Below, one piece after another: positions 17,473-26,504 of a stretch of DNA of 64,000 nucleotides; the stretch's first letter is position 1; every line of letters begins with the position of its first letter. This stretch comes from Muricauda sp. SCSIO 65647 (GTDB taxonomy: Bacteria > Bacteroidota > Bacteroidia > Flavobacteriales > Flavobacteriaceae). A model generated the notes under the pieces. That model ran no database searches. It saw only the letters and a list, made by a program, of their open reading frames with translations, and was not told the DNA's origin. Location: the NCBI RefSeq assembly GCF_021534965.1, contig NZ_CP091037.1:1280501-1344500 (forward strand). The letters run 5' to 3'. Made by a program: the position numbers and the translations under genes.

Positions 17473-20400
17473 TTGACCAAATCGTCCATTTTACCTCTTT
17501 TTGAACAGTCTCCACAACTTTGGAAACTGCAGGAGGCCATTGCCCAATCTGAAAAAAACATTTCCGTCAAAGGCCTGGTCGGCTCTTCGCTTTCTTTCAT
17601 GATCGTGCATACTTTCAAAACCGCTGAACGACCTTTCTTGGTACTCTTGAACGATAAAGAAGAAGCGGCATATTACCTCAATGACCTTGAACTGTTGTTG
17701 GGCAACAAAGACGTACTTTTTTACCCAGGTAGTTACCGCAGGCCCTATCAAATTGAAGAGACAGACAATGCCAACGTGCTCTTGCGGGCCGAGGTACTGA
17801 ACCGTATCAATTCAAGAAAAAAACCTGCGGTCATTGTCACCTATCCCGATGCGCTGTTCGAAAAAGTGGTGACCCGAAAAGAGCTTGAGAAAAATACGCT
17901 CAAAATGAGGGTGGGCGATAATCTGTCACTCGATTTCTTGAACGAGACACTCTTCGAATATGAGTTTCAACGCGTCGATTTTGTGACCGAGCCAGGAGAG
18001 TTCTCTGTCAGAGGTGGCATTGTCGATGTTTTCTCTTTCTCGCACGATGAGCCGTATCGTATCGAATTTTTTGGTGATGATGTTGACAGCATCCGCACGT
18101 TTGATGTGGAGACACAGCTATCGACCGATCAAGTAAAGAAAATCGCCATCATCCCCAATGTTGAGAACAAGTTTTTGCAAGAGAGCCGTGAGAGCTTTTT
18201 GAAATACATCAAACCCGACACGGTCATATTTGCCAAAAACCCATCGCTGGCCTATGGGCGCATTGATTCATTCTTCGAGAAGGCCAAGGAAGAATTTTCA
18301 AAGCTGAGCAAAGAAATAAAACACTCACGACCCAGTGAACTTTTTGTGACTTCAGAGCTGTTGAAAAACCAGTTGCAAGATTTCACTGTGGTTGAGTTGA
18401 ATTCAGGTGAAGTAGCACCTATCGACAGGCTCAGCGTGACATTCCATACCCAACCCCAACCCGCTTTCAACAAGAAGTTCGACCTGCTCATTCAAGACCT
18501 CAACGAAAAACACGAAGCGGGCTACACCAATTACATTTTTTGCGCCTCGGAACAGCAGGCCCAGCGCTTTCATGATATTTTTGAGGAGGTTGAACAAGAG
18601 GTGCACTACAAAACGGTGGTGTTTCCCATTTACCAAGGTTTTATTGAACAAGACCTGAAAATTGCCTGCTATTCCGATCACCAAATCTTTGAGCGCTATC
18701 ACAAGTTCCATCTAAAAAATGGCTATGCCAAAAAACAGGCCATCACTCTCAAAGAGCTGAACAAACTCGAAGTTGGTGACTACGTGACCCATATTGACCA
18801 TGGCATCGGTAAGTTCGGTGGACTGCAAAAAATCGAAGTAGAGGGCAAACAACAAGAAGCCATCAAACTCATTTATGGCGACCGTGACATTCTGTATGTG
18901 AGCATTCATTCGCTGCACAAAATCTCAAAGTACAACGGCAAGGACGGGGCCGTGCCCAAAATCTACAAATTGGGATCTGCCGCTTGGAAAAAGCTCAAGC
19001 AAAAAACCAAGAGCCGTGTCAAAAAAATCGCCTTCGATCTGATCAAGGTCTATGCTAAACGGCGTCTGGAAAAAGGGTTCCAATACGGCCCAGACAGTTA
19101 TTTGCAGCACGAACTGGAAGCCTCTTTTTTATATGAAGACACTCCCGATCAGGCAAAATCGACCGAAGACATCAAAAAAGATATGGAGAGCGAACGCCCC
19201 ATGGATCGCCTCATCTGTGGCGATGTGGGCTTTGGCAAGACAGAAGTGGCCATTCGTGCGGCCTTCAAGGCCATTGACAATGGCAAACAAGTGGCCATAT
19301 TGGTGCCCACCACCATTTTGGCCTTTCAGCACAACAAGACCTTCAAAGAACGTTTGGCCGATATGCCCGTGACCATCGATTACCTGAACCGCTTTCGAAC
19401 CGCCAAAGAGAAACGCGACATCTTGGAGCGGCTTGAACAGGGCAAAATCGACATCATCATCGGCACCCACCAACTGGTCAACAAAAATGTACAGTTTAAG
19501 GATTTAGGACTGCTCATCGTAGATGAGGAGCAGAAATTCGGGGTATCCGTAAAGGATAAATTAAAGTCCATAAAAGAAAATGTCGATGTACTGACCCTTA
19601 CGGCCACCCCCATACCCCGAACCTTGCAGTTCAGCCTGATGGCGGCCCGTGACCTATCGGTCATCAATACCCCACCCCCCAACCGCTACCCCATCGAAAG
19701 CCAAGTGATACGTTTCAACGAAGAGACCATTCGCGATGCCATTTCATATGAGATACAGCGTGGCGGTCAGGTGTTCTTCATCCACAACCGAATCGAGAAC
19801 ATCAAAGAGGTGGCCGGTATGGTACAACGCTTGGTGCCCGATGCCAAGATCGGTATCGGCCATGGCCAACTCGAGGGCAAAAAACTCGAACAACTCATGC
19901 TCGGTTTTATGAACGGGACCTTTGATGTGTTGGTCTCGACCTCCATCGTTGAGAATGGTCTCGATGTACCCAATGCCAATACCATTTTTATCAACAATGC
20001 CAATAATTTTGGCCTCAGCGACCTGCACCAGATGCGGGGCCGAGTGGGGCGCAGCAATAAAAAAGCTTTTTGTTATTTCATTACCCCGCCCTATGAGGTG
20101 ATGACCCCCCATGCGAGAAAGCGCATCGAGGCCTTGGCCCAGTTCACCGAACTGGGCAGTGGGTTCAACATTGCCATGAAAGATCTTGAAATTCGTGGGG
20201 CCGGAGATTTGCTGGGTGGTGAACAAAGTGGGTTTATCAACGAAATCGGGTTTGAGACCTATCAAAAGATCTTGAACGAGGCCATAGAAGAATTGAAAGA
20301 AAACGAGTTCAAGGAACTGTACGATGAGGTTGAGGGCGACAAGCCCAAAACCTTTGTGAAAGACCTACAGCTCGATACCGATTTTGAGCTGCTCTTCCCC

Positions 20401-20838
20401 GATGACTATATCAACAACATTACCGAGCGCCTCAGCCTCTATACCGAACTGAACGAGGTAAAAGACGAGGCGGGCCTACAACGGTTTGAGACCAAACTGG
20501 TAGACCGCTTTGGCGAATTGCCCCCACACGCAGTCGATTTGTTGAACTCGGTGCGCATCAAATGGATAGCCACCCACATCGGACTAGAAAAAGTGGTGCT
20601 CAAAAAGAAAAAGTTTATCGGCTACTTTATCGCCGACCAGCAGTCTGACTTTTACCAAAGCGACACCTTTACCCGTGTCTTGCACTATGTTCAAAAACAC
20701 CCGCAAAAGTGTAAACTAAAAGAAAAGCAGACCCGTAACGGACTGCGATTATTGTTGGTTTTTGATGAAATCACAAACGTGGAAAAGGCCTTTCGGGTTT
20801 TGGAGCCACTACATCAACAAAACGGGGTGGTCTCTTAG
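17473..20838 (+). CDS. mfd: Transcription-repair coupling factor Mfd
   Basis: 1121 residues. The UvrB-homology module is N-terminal, with the RNA polymerase-interacting domain around 430-520 (DYVTHIDHGIGKFGGL). The RecG-like motor has Walker A GDVGFGKT (from about 583) and DEEQ (about 683-686). The TRCF C-terminal domain completes it. It removes stalled RNA polymerase and recruits UvrA. The start is TTG at 17473; there is no ATG near, and the N-terminus matches the family there. It lies right after the ligase-associated cluster but has its own promoter element. Confidence 0.95.
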   Translation: MTKSSILPLFEQSPQLWKLQEAIAQSEKNISVKGLVGSSLSFMIVHTFKTAERPFLVLLNDKEEAAYYLNDLELLLGNKDVLFYPGSYRRPYQIEETDNANVLLRAEVLNRINSRKKPAVIVTYPDALFEKVVTRKELEKNTLKMRVGDNLSLDFLNETLFEYEFQRVDFVTEPGEFSVRGGIVDVFSFSHDEPYRIEFFGDDVDSIRTFDVETQLSTDQVKKIAIIPNVENKFLQESRESFLKYIKPDTVIFAKNPSLAYGRIDSFFEKAKEEFSKLSKEIKHSRPSELFVTSELLKNQLQDFTVVELNSGEVAPIDRLSVTFHTQPQPAFNKKFDLLIQDLNEKHEAGYTNYIFCASEQQAQRFHDIFEEVEQEVHYKTVVFPIYQGFIEQDLKIACYSDHQIFERYHKFHLKNGYAKKQAITLKELNKLEVGDYVTHIDHGIGKFGGLQKIEVEGKQQEAIKLIYGDRDILYVSIHSLHKISKYNGKDGAVPKIYKLGSAAWKKLKQKTKSRVKKIAFDLIKVYAKRRLEKGFQYGPDSYLQHELEASFLYEDTPDQAKSTEDIKKDMESERPMDRLICGDVGFGKTEVAIRAAFKAIDNGKQVAILVPTTILAFQHNKTFKERLADMPVTIDYLNRFRTAKEKRDILERLEQGKIDIIIGTHQLVNKNVQFKDLGLLIVDEEQKFGVSVKDKLKSIKENVDVLTLTATPIPRTLQFSLMAARDLSVINTPPPNRYPIESQVIRFNEETIRDAISYEIQRGGQVFFIHNRIENIKEVAGMVQRLVPDAKIGIGHGQLEGKKLEQLMLGFMNGTFDVLVSTSIVENGLDVPNANTIFINNANNFGLSDLHQMRGRVGRSNKKAFCYFITPPYEVMTPHARKRIEALAQFTELGSGFNIAMKDLEIRGAGDLLGGEQSGFINEIGFETYQKILNEAIEELKENEFKELYDEVEGDKPKTFVKDLQLDTDFELLFPDDYINNITERLSLYTELNEVKDEAGLQRFETKLVDRFGELPPHAVDLLNSVRIKWIATHIGLEKVVLKKKKFIGYFIADQQSDFYQSDTFTRVLHYVQKHPQKCKLKEKQTRNGLRLLLVFDEITNVEKAFRVLEPLHQQNGVVS

Positions 20839-21009
20839 CTTCCATTTGCCATTCCGACAAAGTGAAATGTAGTAGGCTTTAAAAAGATTTCTCACACTCA
20901 CTCCGTTCGACTTCGACAAGCTCAGCCTGAAAGGTTCGAAATGACAAAAGCACCTGAATGCCATTTCGATATGACGAGCGAAGCGACGATTGAGAAATCC
21001 CAAAAGTAT

Positions 21010-21157
21010 CTGAACGTCATTTCGATATGAGCAATGCGATTGAGAAATCCAAAAAATGCCGTAGGGAGAAATAGAATAGATTGATTTCTGAATTCAATCC
21101 GAATCGGGAGTTTTTGAACAGTGAGGTCATTTAGATTTCTCACACTCATTTCATTCG
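21010..21157 (+). repeat. 148-bp direct repeat, copy 1
   Basis: Runs from CTGAACGTCATTTCGATATG to CATTTCATTCG. It has AATGCG where copies 2 and 3 have AAAGCG; otherwise it reads the same. Confidence 0.85.
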
Positions 21158-21259
21158 ACTTCGACAAGCTCGGCCTGAAAGGTTCGAAATGACAGTACAA
21201 TCAAAAAATGTCATTTCGATATGAGGAGCGAAGCGACGATTGAGAAATCTCAAAAGTAC

Positions 21260-21407
21260 CTGAACGTCATTTCGATATGAGCAAAGCGATTGAGAAATCC
21301 AAAAAATGCCGTAGGGAGAAATAGAATAGATTGATTTCTGAATTCAATCCGAATCGGGAGTTTTTGAACAGTGAGGTCATTTAGATTTCTCACACTCATT
21401 TCATTCG
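21260..21407 (+). repeat. 148-bp direct repeat, copy 2
   Basis: Reads the same as copy 3 over its length. It starts 250 bases after copy 1 and 168 bases before copy 3. Confidence 0.85.
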
Positions 21408-21427
21408 GTTCGAAATGACAAAAGCAC

Positions 21428-21575
21428 CTGAACGTCATTTCGATATGAGCAAAGCGATTGAGAAATCCAAAAAATGCCGTAGGGAGAAATAGAATAGATT
21501 GATTTCTGAATTCAATCCGAATCGGGAGTTTTTGAACAGTGAGGTCATTTAGATTTCTCACACTCATTTCATTCG
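21428..21575 (+). repeat. 148-bp direct repeat, copy 3
   Basis: Separated from copy 2 by 20 bases that recur after copy 3, so copies 2 and 3 form a true 168-base tandem duplication. Confidence 0.85.
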
Positions 21576-21641
21576 GTTCGAAATGACAAAAGCACCTGAA
21601 TGTCATTTCGAAATGAGGAGTGAAGCGACGATTGAGAAATC

Positions 21642-22796
21642 TCAAAAACCTTTATACACTAACCTCACAAACTCCCCTATCTTTGAGGGTTCTAACCAAC
21701 GCGTAACAATAACCAAACCCTTTTGTTGGTCGATGACGATAAAGTTGCCGCCAAAACCAGCTGCATAAAACACATGTTCGGGCACCCCCTCCCAATGGCG
21801 ATTGCCTTCCTTTTTGTTCAACCACCACATATAACCATAGTTTACATTGGGCGTTGAGGGTGTGGTGGCCAGTTCGATCCACTCTTTGCTCAACAGTTGT
21901 TGCCCTTTCCATTCACCACCATTGAGAAATAGGAGTCCGAAGCGAGCCATGTCCTCGGTATTGATGAATAGGCCAGCGCCTGAATGGCCACCCCCTGTGA
22001 CCGATTGCATTTTGAGTCCGTCGATGGTCGTCCATGCATGGTCGTAACCGTACCACCGCCAAGTGGTGGAGGCACCAACCTTGTCCATCAGCTTTTCTTT
22101 GAGTGCCAAGGGCAAGGGCATGCGCCATACCTGGGTCAGCGAGTAAGCGAGCACATTGACCCGTACATCGTTGTACTCCATCACGGTACCGGGTTCGTTG
22201 AGCTTGCGAAACTTCCAATCATCAAGACCGCCCTCACGAGGGGGGCGGTCGGCCCAATCTTTGAGCCCCCAAAGTTCGCCCGACCAATCAGAGTTCTGCT
22301 GCAAAAGATGTTGCCACGAAATCTTGCCGTTATGGTCGCCGTCGAAAGTACCATCCCAAACATAGTTTGACACCTTATCATCAACATCGACGATCAAACC
22401 GGCATCGACGGCCAGGCCAGCTACCGTTGACAAAAAACTTTTGGTAACGCTAAAGGTCATATCGACACGTTTGGTATCGCCCCATGAGGTCACTAGATAC
22501 CCATCTTTGAGGATCATGCCCGCCGGACCGCCCCGTTTCTTGGTCGGACCGAGAATTTCATGAAAGGGTTCCCGTTGAAAACCCTTCAGTATGGCTTGCC
22601 GAAGGTCACGGGAGCCTGAATATTCATTTTGCAAGGCAAAATCGACCGCTTGTTGCAAAGTGGATTCTTTATAAGCGGCTTTTTCGGTTTTCTTCCAATC
22701 GGCATTTCGCTCGGGAAAATAAATCCCTTGGCCATTTCCCACAAAGACAAAGAGCAAAAGACAACTAAAAAGAATAGTTTTAGTAGTGGTGTTCAT
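21642..22796 (-). CDS. Secreted serine hydrolase (class C beta-lactamase fold)
   Basis: 384 residues with a signal peptide (MNTTTKTILFSCLLLFVFVG). The active-site SVTK tetrad (SxxK) is in MTFSVTKSF, with the Tyr motif in MEYNDV and an HSG triad (GGHSGAG) in place of KTG. This is the pattern of penicillin-binding-protein-like esterases and peptidases rather than true beta-lactamases. It is probably periplasmic. It is divergent from the XRE regulator gene and its stop touches the repeat array. Confidence 0.85.
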   Translation of the reverse strand: MNTTTKTILFSCLLLFVFVGNGQGIYFPERNADWKKTEKAAYKESTLQQAVDFALQNEYSGSRDLRQAILKGFQREPFHEILGPTKKRGGPAGMILKDGYLVTSWGDTKRVDMTFSVTKSFLSTVAGLAVDAGLIVDVDDKVSNYVWDGTFDGDHNGKISWQHLLQQNSDWSGELWGLKDWADRPPREGGLDDWKFRKLNEPGTVMEYNDVRVNVLAYSLTQVWRMPLPLALKEKLMDKVGASTTWRWYGYDHAWTTIDGLKMQSVTGGGHSGAGLFINTEDMARFGLLFLNGGEWKGQQLLSKEWIELATTPSTPNVNYGYMWWLNKKEGNRHWEGVPEHVFYAAGFGGNFIVIDQQKGLVIVTRWLEPSKIGEFVRLVYKGF

Positions 22797-22927
22797 AGTA
22801 CTGACAATTCTTGATAACTTGTGTCAAGATACCAAATGTCGGCAGAATGTCGGGTCAAAATCGTTAAAGTACGTTGCATGGATTCTATATTGACAATAAC
22901 ATTGCCATGAAAACAAAAACGTTTATC

Positions 22928-23734
22928 ATGAAACAACCAGAACTGGGACGTAGAATTATCGAGTTAAGAAAACAGAAAGGACTCACACAAGAAGAATTGG
23001 TAGAGTTGTGCAATATCAATGTACGCACGCTTCAGCGTATTGAAAATGGTGAAGTGACCCCAAGAAGCTACACCATCAAGACCATTTTGTCGGCACTGGA
23101 CGAAGATTACGAATCGATTCTGCTGACCGAACAACAAGAATCGGACTTCATCTTGAACGTATCAAAAAAAGAGGCCAAATCGGTACATACCCTGCTCACC
23201 ATAGCCTTGGTATCGGGCATTCTTTACCTCATATCAAGCTCGCTCGAGGGCGTGGTCGATTATTTCAGGTTCTTTGAAGATGAATTGGTTTTTGGCATGG
23301 TCGGGTCGGTGCTCCTCAAAGTGCTCTCAATGGTCTTCTACGCCACAATGGTCTATGGGTTTCTCATTTCAGGAAAGTTGCTCAAGAACTATTTGATGAA
23401 AATCGCCTCGGTACTTTTACTCATGGCTTGCCTTGTCTTTTATCTTTTTGACATTGTCTCTTTTTTCAACGAATTTCTGGAATTTGAGGTCGTCATACTC
23501 GCTGAGGCCGTCACTTGGGGCACATTTGGCATATTGTTCGGGATTTCGATTCTCAAATCGCACAAAATAATGAGGCCCATGAGTTTTTTCGCCGGGGGAA
23601 TGGAGATTCTTGCCTCTTTCTTTTTATTGACGGTCGTGCTCTCTTTGGTAGGATGGATCTTGATATTGCCCACCATTATTTTGGAAGTCATATTTCTCTA
23701 CAAGGTCAGCAACCTAGTGAAGAAAACCATGTAG
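22928..23734 (+). CDS. XRE-family regulator with C-terminal membrane domain
   Basis: 268 residues from ATG 22928 (MKQPELGRRII); an ATG seven codons upstream (22907) is possible. Residues 1-65 form a Cro/CI helix-turn-helix (TQEELVELCNINVRTLQRIE). The rest has about six hydrophobic segments. Membrane-tethered XRE regulators of this layout are common in Bacteroidota, and the signal is usually unknown. It is divergent from the serine hydrolase, which it might control. Confidence 0.82.
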   Translation: MKQPELGRRIIELRKQKGLTQEELVELCNINVRTLQRIENGEVTPRSYTIKTILSALDEDYESILLTEQQESDFILNVSKKEAKSVHTLLTIALVSGILYLISSSLEGVVDYFRFFEDELVFGMVGSVLLKVLSMVFYATMVYGFLISGKLLKNYLMKIASVLLLMACLVFYLFDIVSFFNEFLEFEVVILAEAVTWGTFGILFGISILKSHKIMRPMSFFAGGMEILASFFLLTVVLSLVGWILILPTIILEVIFLYKVSNLVKKTM

Positions 23735-23752
23735 ATGTTATGGCAGGGCAAA

Positions 23753-24412
23753 TTACAATGTCTTCAAATCCTTGATGGTCTTAAAGGCCACATCGACTTG
23801 ATCGTCATTGACCAAAATGGTGAACTCGTTGGTTGTGGAAATGACCTCGTAAAGTACAATGCCCTCCCAAGCCAACCGTTGAAAGATGAAATAATAGATG
23901 CCGGGCACAGATACGTTTTCAGAGGGCAGTTTGACCGTTACCGATGACAGGTTTTCTACCTTTTGGGTACAACGTTCGTTTTTGAACAATTCTTCGACCG
24001 TTTGGTCAAGACTGTTGCTGACCACAATATTGATCTCGTTGACCCCTCGGGAAGAGGTGTAGAAAATATCCTGGTTCTTGTTTACCTCTTCCAACAGCTT
24101 CGCTTGCTTGGCCAATATGGTTTCTGAAGACAAAAAGGTGTAATCGGTAAGGTTCGACCGTACGGTAATCTCACCAATGTTCTTCAGCACTTTGACTATT
24201 TTATGGGTGGCTCGAAACTCAAGGTCATCTGACAACCGCTTTAGGGCCATGACTATGGCCCCGTTGCGTACCTCTTTACCCAACTCTTCTTCAATTTCGG
24301 GTTTCACAATGCGCGAAAGCGAGGTCAGGTTAATGATGCCTTGCGCCAAGGCGCTCTGTAAAAAAGGCTTCTTCTTGATATAATGCTCAACTACGGCAGA
24401 GATAGTTTTCAT
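23753..24412 (-). CDS. ACT-domain-like protein (often labelled aspartate kinase)
   Basis: 219 residues from ATG 24412; the longer reading starts at a TTG. It has an N-terminal helical DNA-binding-like segment (MKTISAVVEHYIKKKPFLQ to about 90) and two ACT-like beta-alpha repeats (SRGVNEINIVVS; TTNEFTILVNDDQVDVAF). There is no kinase domain, so the frequent database name 'aspartate kinase' would be misleading. It may sense a small ligand. It lies downstream of yraN on the same strand. Confidence 0.65.
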   Translation of the reverse strand: MKTISAVVEHYIKKKPFLQSALAQGIINLTSLSRIVKPEIEEELGKEVRNGAIVMALKRLSDDLEFRATHKIVKVLKNIGEITVRSNLTDYTFLSSETILAKQAKLLEEVNKNQDIFYTSSRGVNEINIVVSNSLDQTVEELFKNERCTQKVENLSSVTVKLPSENVSVPGIYYFIFQRLAWEGIVLYEVISTTNEFTILVNDDQVDVAFKTIKDLKTL

Positions 24413-24465
24413 ATCAAAATCAATTTTGAACAAAAATAACTTATTGTTATAAATAAAACAAATGG

Positions 24466-24825
24466 TTAAAAATGATAGAAGGCGTCCTCTATATGTTCAA
24501 GCTCGTATTCCGTTCCTTTTTTGAGGATAGTGATGATATCAAACCGTACCTCTTCTTCTCGATTGTTTTCGGTCACAAAGGCATCTGCAGTGGCGACGAT
24601 CAGCTTGATTTTTTTTTGGTTCACTGTTTCGGCAATAGTTTCAATGAAATCAGAGCTACGCGATTTGACCTCTACAATGGAAAGAACAGCATCCTTTTTG
24701 GCTACGATATCAAGTTCTCCTTTCAGATACCGATAATTGCGCCGTAGAATTTGGTAGCCGTTCCTGATTAAAAAGTCTACTGCCAATTGCTCTCCCAGCT
24801 TCCCAAATTCATTGTGTTTTCCCAT
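24466..24825 (-). CDS. YraN/UPF0102 family endonuclease-like protein
   Basis: 119 residues from ATG 24825 (MGKHNEFGKLGEQLA); a second ATG two codons upstream is possible. The nuclease-fold core is visible: GELDIVAKKD followed by VEVKSRSSDF, the D-(x)n-ExK pattern of Holliday-junction-resolvase-like nucleases. The family is widespread and its role is unproven. Confidence 0.88.
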   Translation of the reverse strand: MGKHNEFGKLGEQLAVDFLIRNGYQILRRNYRYLKGELDIVAKKDAVLSIVEVKSRSSDFIETIAETVNQKKIKLIVATADAFVTENNREEEVRFDIITILKKGTEYELEHIEDAFYHF

Positions 24826-24994
24826 AAGCATTGAAAAATAGAAAAAAATGCATGCAGTTCATCGAAAAAATTGACAGTTTACCGTCAAAACTGCGTTAAC
24901 ATTGTACATTTAAACCGCAATAAACCCTTAACCACACGTTAAAGCACATAGTTAGCCCCAAAGACTATGAACATATTTAACGCCGAACTTTGCT

Positions 24995-26494
24995 ATGGAA
25001 TTCTTTGTTAATTGCAACACCTCGACCTTAGCGCCGTACACGACACCCTTAGACAATCTTAGGGCCCAACACCTATATCGTAGGTTGGGTTTCAGTGCGT
25101 CGGTGCAGACCATTGACCAAGCGGTTGGCCAAACGGCCGATACGCTGGTAGACCAACTTGTTAATGAAGCGATCAATGCCGCTCCGATTCCACCACCCGC
25201 TTGGGCCAATTGGACAGATGCCAACTATCCGGAAGATGACGATGCCGCAGGTCAGCTTAGAAGACAACAACTAGAAGAGTTCAGAACCACTTATGGCAAC
25301 GCTTTGTTGGACAACAACCTTAGAGACCGTTTGAGTTTCTTCTGGAGCAACCATTTCGTGACCGAACTCGACGTGTACAATTGTAACTCATTTTTATATG
25401 AGTACATAAACTGTCTTCAGCGAAATGCTTTGGGCAACTTCAAGACCTTCGTTTCAGAAATCGGATTGACCAGTGCCATGCTCCGCTATCTCGACGGCGC
25501 TTTCAATAATAGAAACAGTCCGAACGAAAACTATGCCCGAGAGCTTTATGAGCTGTTCACACTTGGCGAGGGCATTGGTTACACCGAAGAAGATATCATC
25601 GAGACATCAAGGGCCCTGACAGGTTATGTCAACAGGGGCGAGGTAGGTTGTACCATGATTACCTTCGACCCTGAACAGTTTGATGCCGATGCCAAGACCA
25701 TTATGGGGCAAACGGGAAATTGGGGCTATGACGATGTCATCGATATTCTCTTTAATGAGCGTGCCGACCAAATCGCTTTCTTTATCTGTAAAAAGCTCTA
25801 TATATACTTTGTGCACCCAGATGCCCTGGCCGCCGAGGCACAACCTATCATCACGGGCTTGGCAAATACATTTGTGGCCAACAATTTTGAACTTGCCCCC
25901 GTTTTGAGGCAACTGTTCAAGAGTCAACACTTTTTTGATGAAACGGCAATCGGTGTCATTATCAAGAGTCCGTTCGATCTGTATCTCAATTTTATCAAAG
26001 AAACAGATTTTGCCTATGATGACGGTACGGTCATCAATGCTGTTGATGCCTGTCGATTGATCGGGCAAGAAATGTTCGATCCCGTCGATGTTGCGGGTTG
26101 GCAACGCGATCGCCAGTGGATCAACACCAATTTCATCATCGGCCGTTGGTTGACCATGGAGGTGTTCTTAGAACGCTTCTTTCAAGCAGACCCTGAACAG
26201 TTCAGGGCCTTGGCCGTAAGTGCGGTCGACCCTGCTGACAGCAACACCAGCAATCCCGAAATCGTTGTTCGGGCCCTAGTAGACAAATTCACGCCAAAAG
26301 GTTTGTTGACAGACCAAGATCTGAGAAATGCGATAGATGCCTTTATCGCTGGCGTGCAAGAAAACTACTATTCTCCAGATTTTATTGATGGCGGACTGAG
26401 TCTATGGATGCTTGGAATCAGTGTAGAGGTTCCGATGCAAGTATATAATCTACTCCGTCATTTGACCAGAGAACCCGAATTTCAATTAAAATAA
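24995..26494 (+). CDS. DUF1800 family protein
   Basis: 499 residues with the DUF1800 landmarks: AQHLYRRLGFSAS at the N-terminus, FFWSNHFVTE, NYARELYELFTLGEGIGYTEEDI in the middle, and PFDLYLNF. No clear signal peptide is seen. It is always paired with a DUF1501 protein, whose gene follows after 10 bases. Both are thought to handle or decorate secreted or surface material; the reaction is unknown. Confidence 0.88.
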   Translation: MEFFVNCNTSTLAPYTTPLDNLRAQHLYRRLGFSASVQTIDQAVGQTADTLVDQLVNEAINAAPIPPPAWANWTDANYPEDDDAAGQLRRQQLEEFRTTYGNALLDNNLRDRLSFFWSNHFVTELDVYNCNSFLYEYINCLQRNALGNFKTFVSEIGLTSAMLRYLDGAFNNRNSPNENYARELYELFTLGEGIGYTEEDIIETSRALTGYVNRGEVGCTMITFDPEQFDADAKTIMGQTGNWGYDDVIDILFNERADQIAFFICKKLYIYFVHPDALAAEAQPIITGLANTFVANNFELAPVLRQLFKSQHFFDETAIGVIIKSPFDLYLNFIKETDFAYDDGTVINAVDACRLIGQEMFDPVDVAGWQRDRQWINTNFIIGRWLTMEVFLERFFQADPEQFRALAVSAVDPADSNTSNPEIVVRALVDKFTPKGLLTDQDLRNAIDAFIAGVQENYYSPDFIDGGLSLWMLGISVEVPMQVYNLLRHLTREPEFQLK

Positions 26495-26504
26495 CCCTAC
26501 TGCT

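Larger units (their letters stand above)
20886..21641. repeat. Array of palindromic repeats and 148-bp direct repeats
   Basis: This fills the 803-base gap between mfd and the serine hydrolase gene; no gene is seen in it. Four palindromic units start GATTTCTCA and end TGAGAAATC (20886-20999, 21134-21249, 21384-21467, 21552-21641), with TTCGAAATGACA mirrored by TGTCATTTCGA inside the longer ones. They alternate with three copies of an 84-base filler beginning CAAAAAATGCCGTAG. The last palindrome abuts the stop codon of the serine hydrolase gene. Such flavobacterial intergenic palindromes are probably non-autonomous mobile repeats, and may also act as two-way terminators. Confidence 0.85.

Noticed and set aside
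19744-20265. 173-residue minus-strand frame inside mfd
   Set aside because: Shadow frame of a well-supported gene.
20886-21641. CRISPR array
   Set aside because: Repeats are 148 bases with palindromic borders, the intervals also repeat, and there are no cas genes.
21250-21645. Minus-strand open frame encoding a repeated 56-residue unit
   Set aside because: It is the translation of the 168-base tandem DNA repeat; the 'protein' has no promoter and no likeness to real proteins.
23753-24412. Second aspartate kinase
   Set aside because: No nucleotide-binding or aspartate-binding motifs; only ACT-like parts.
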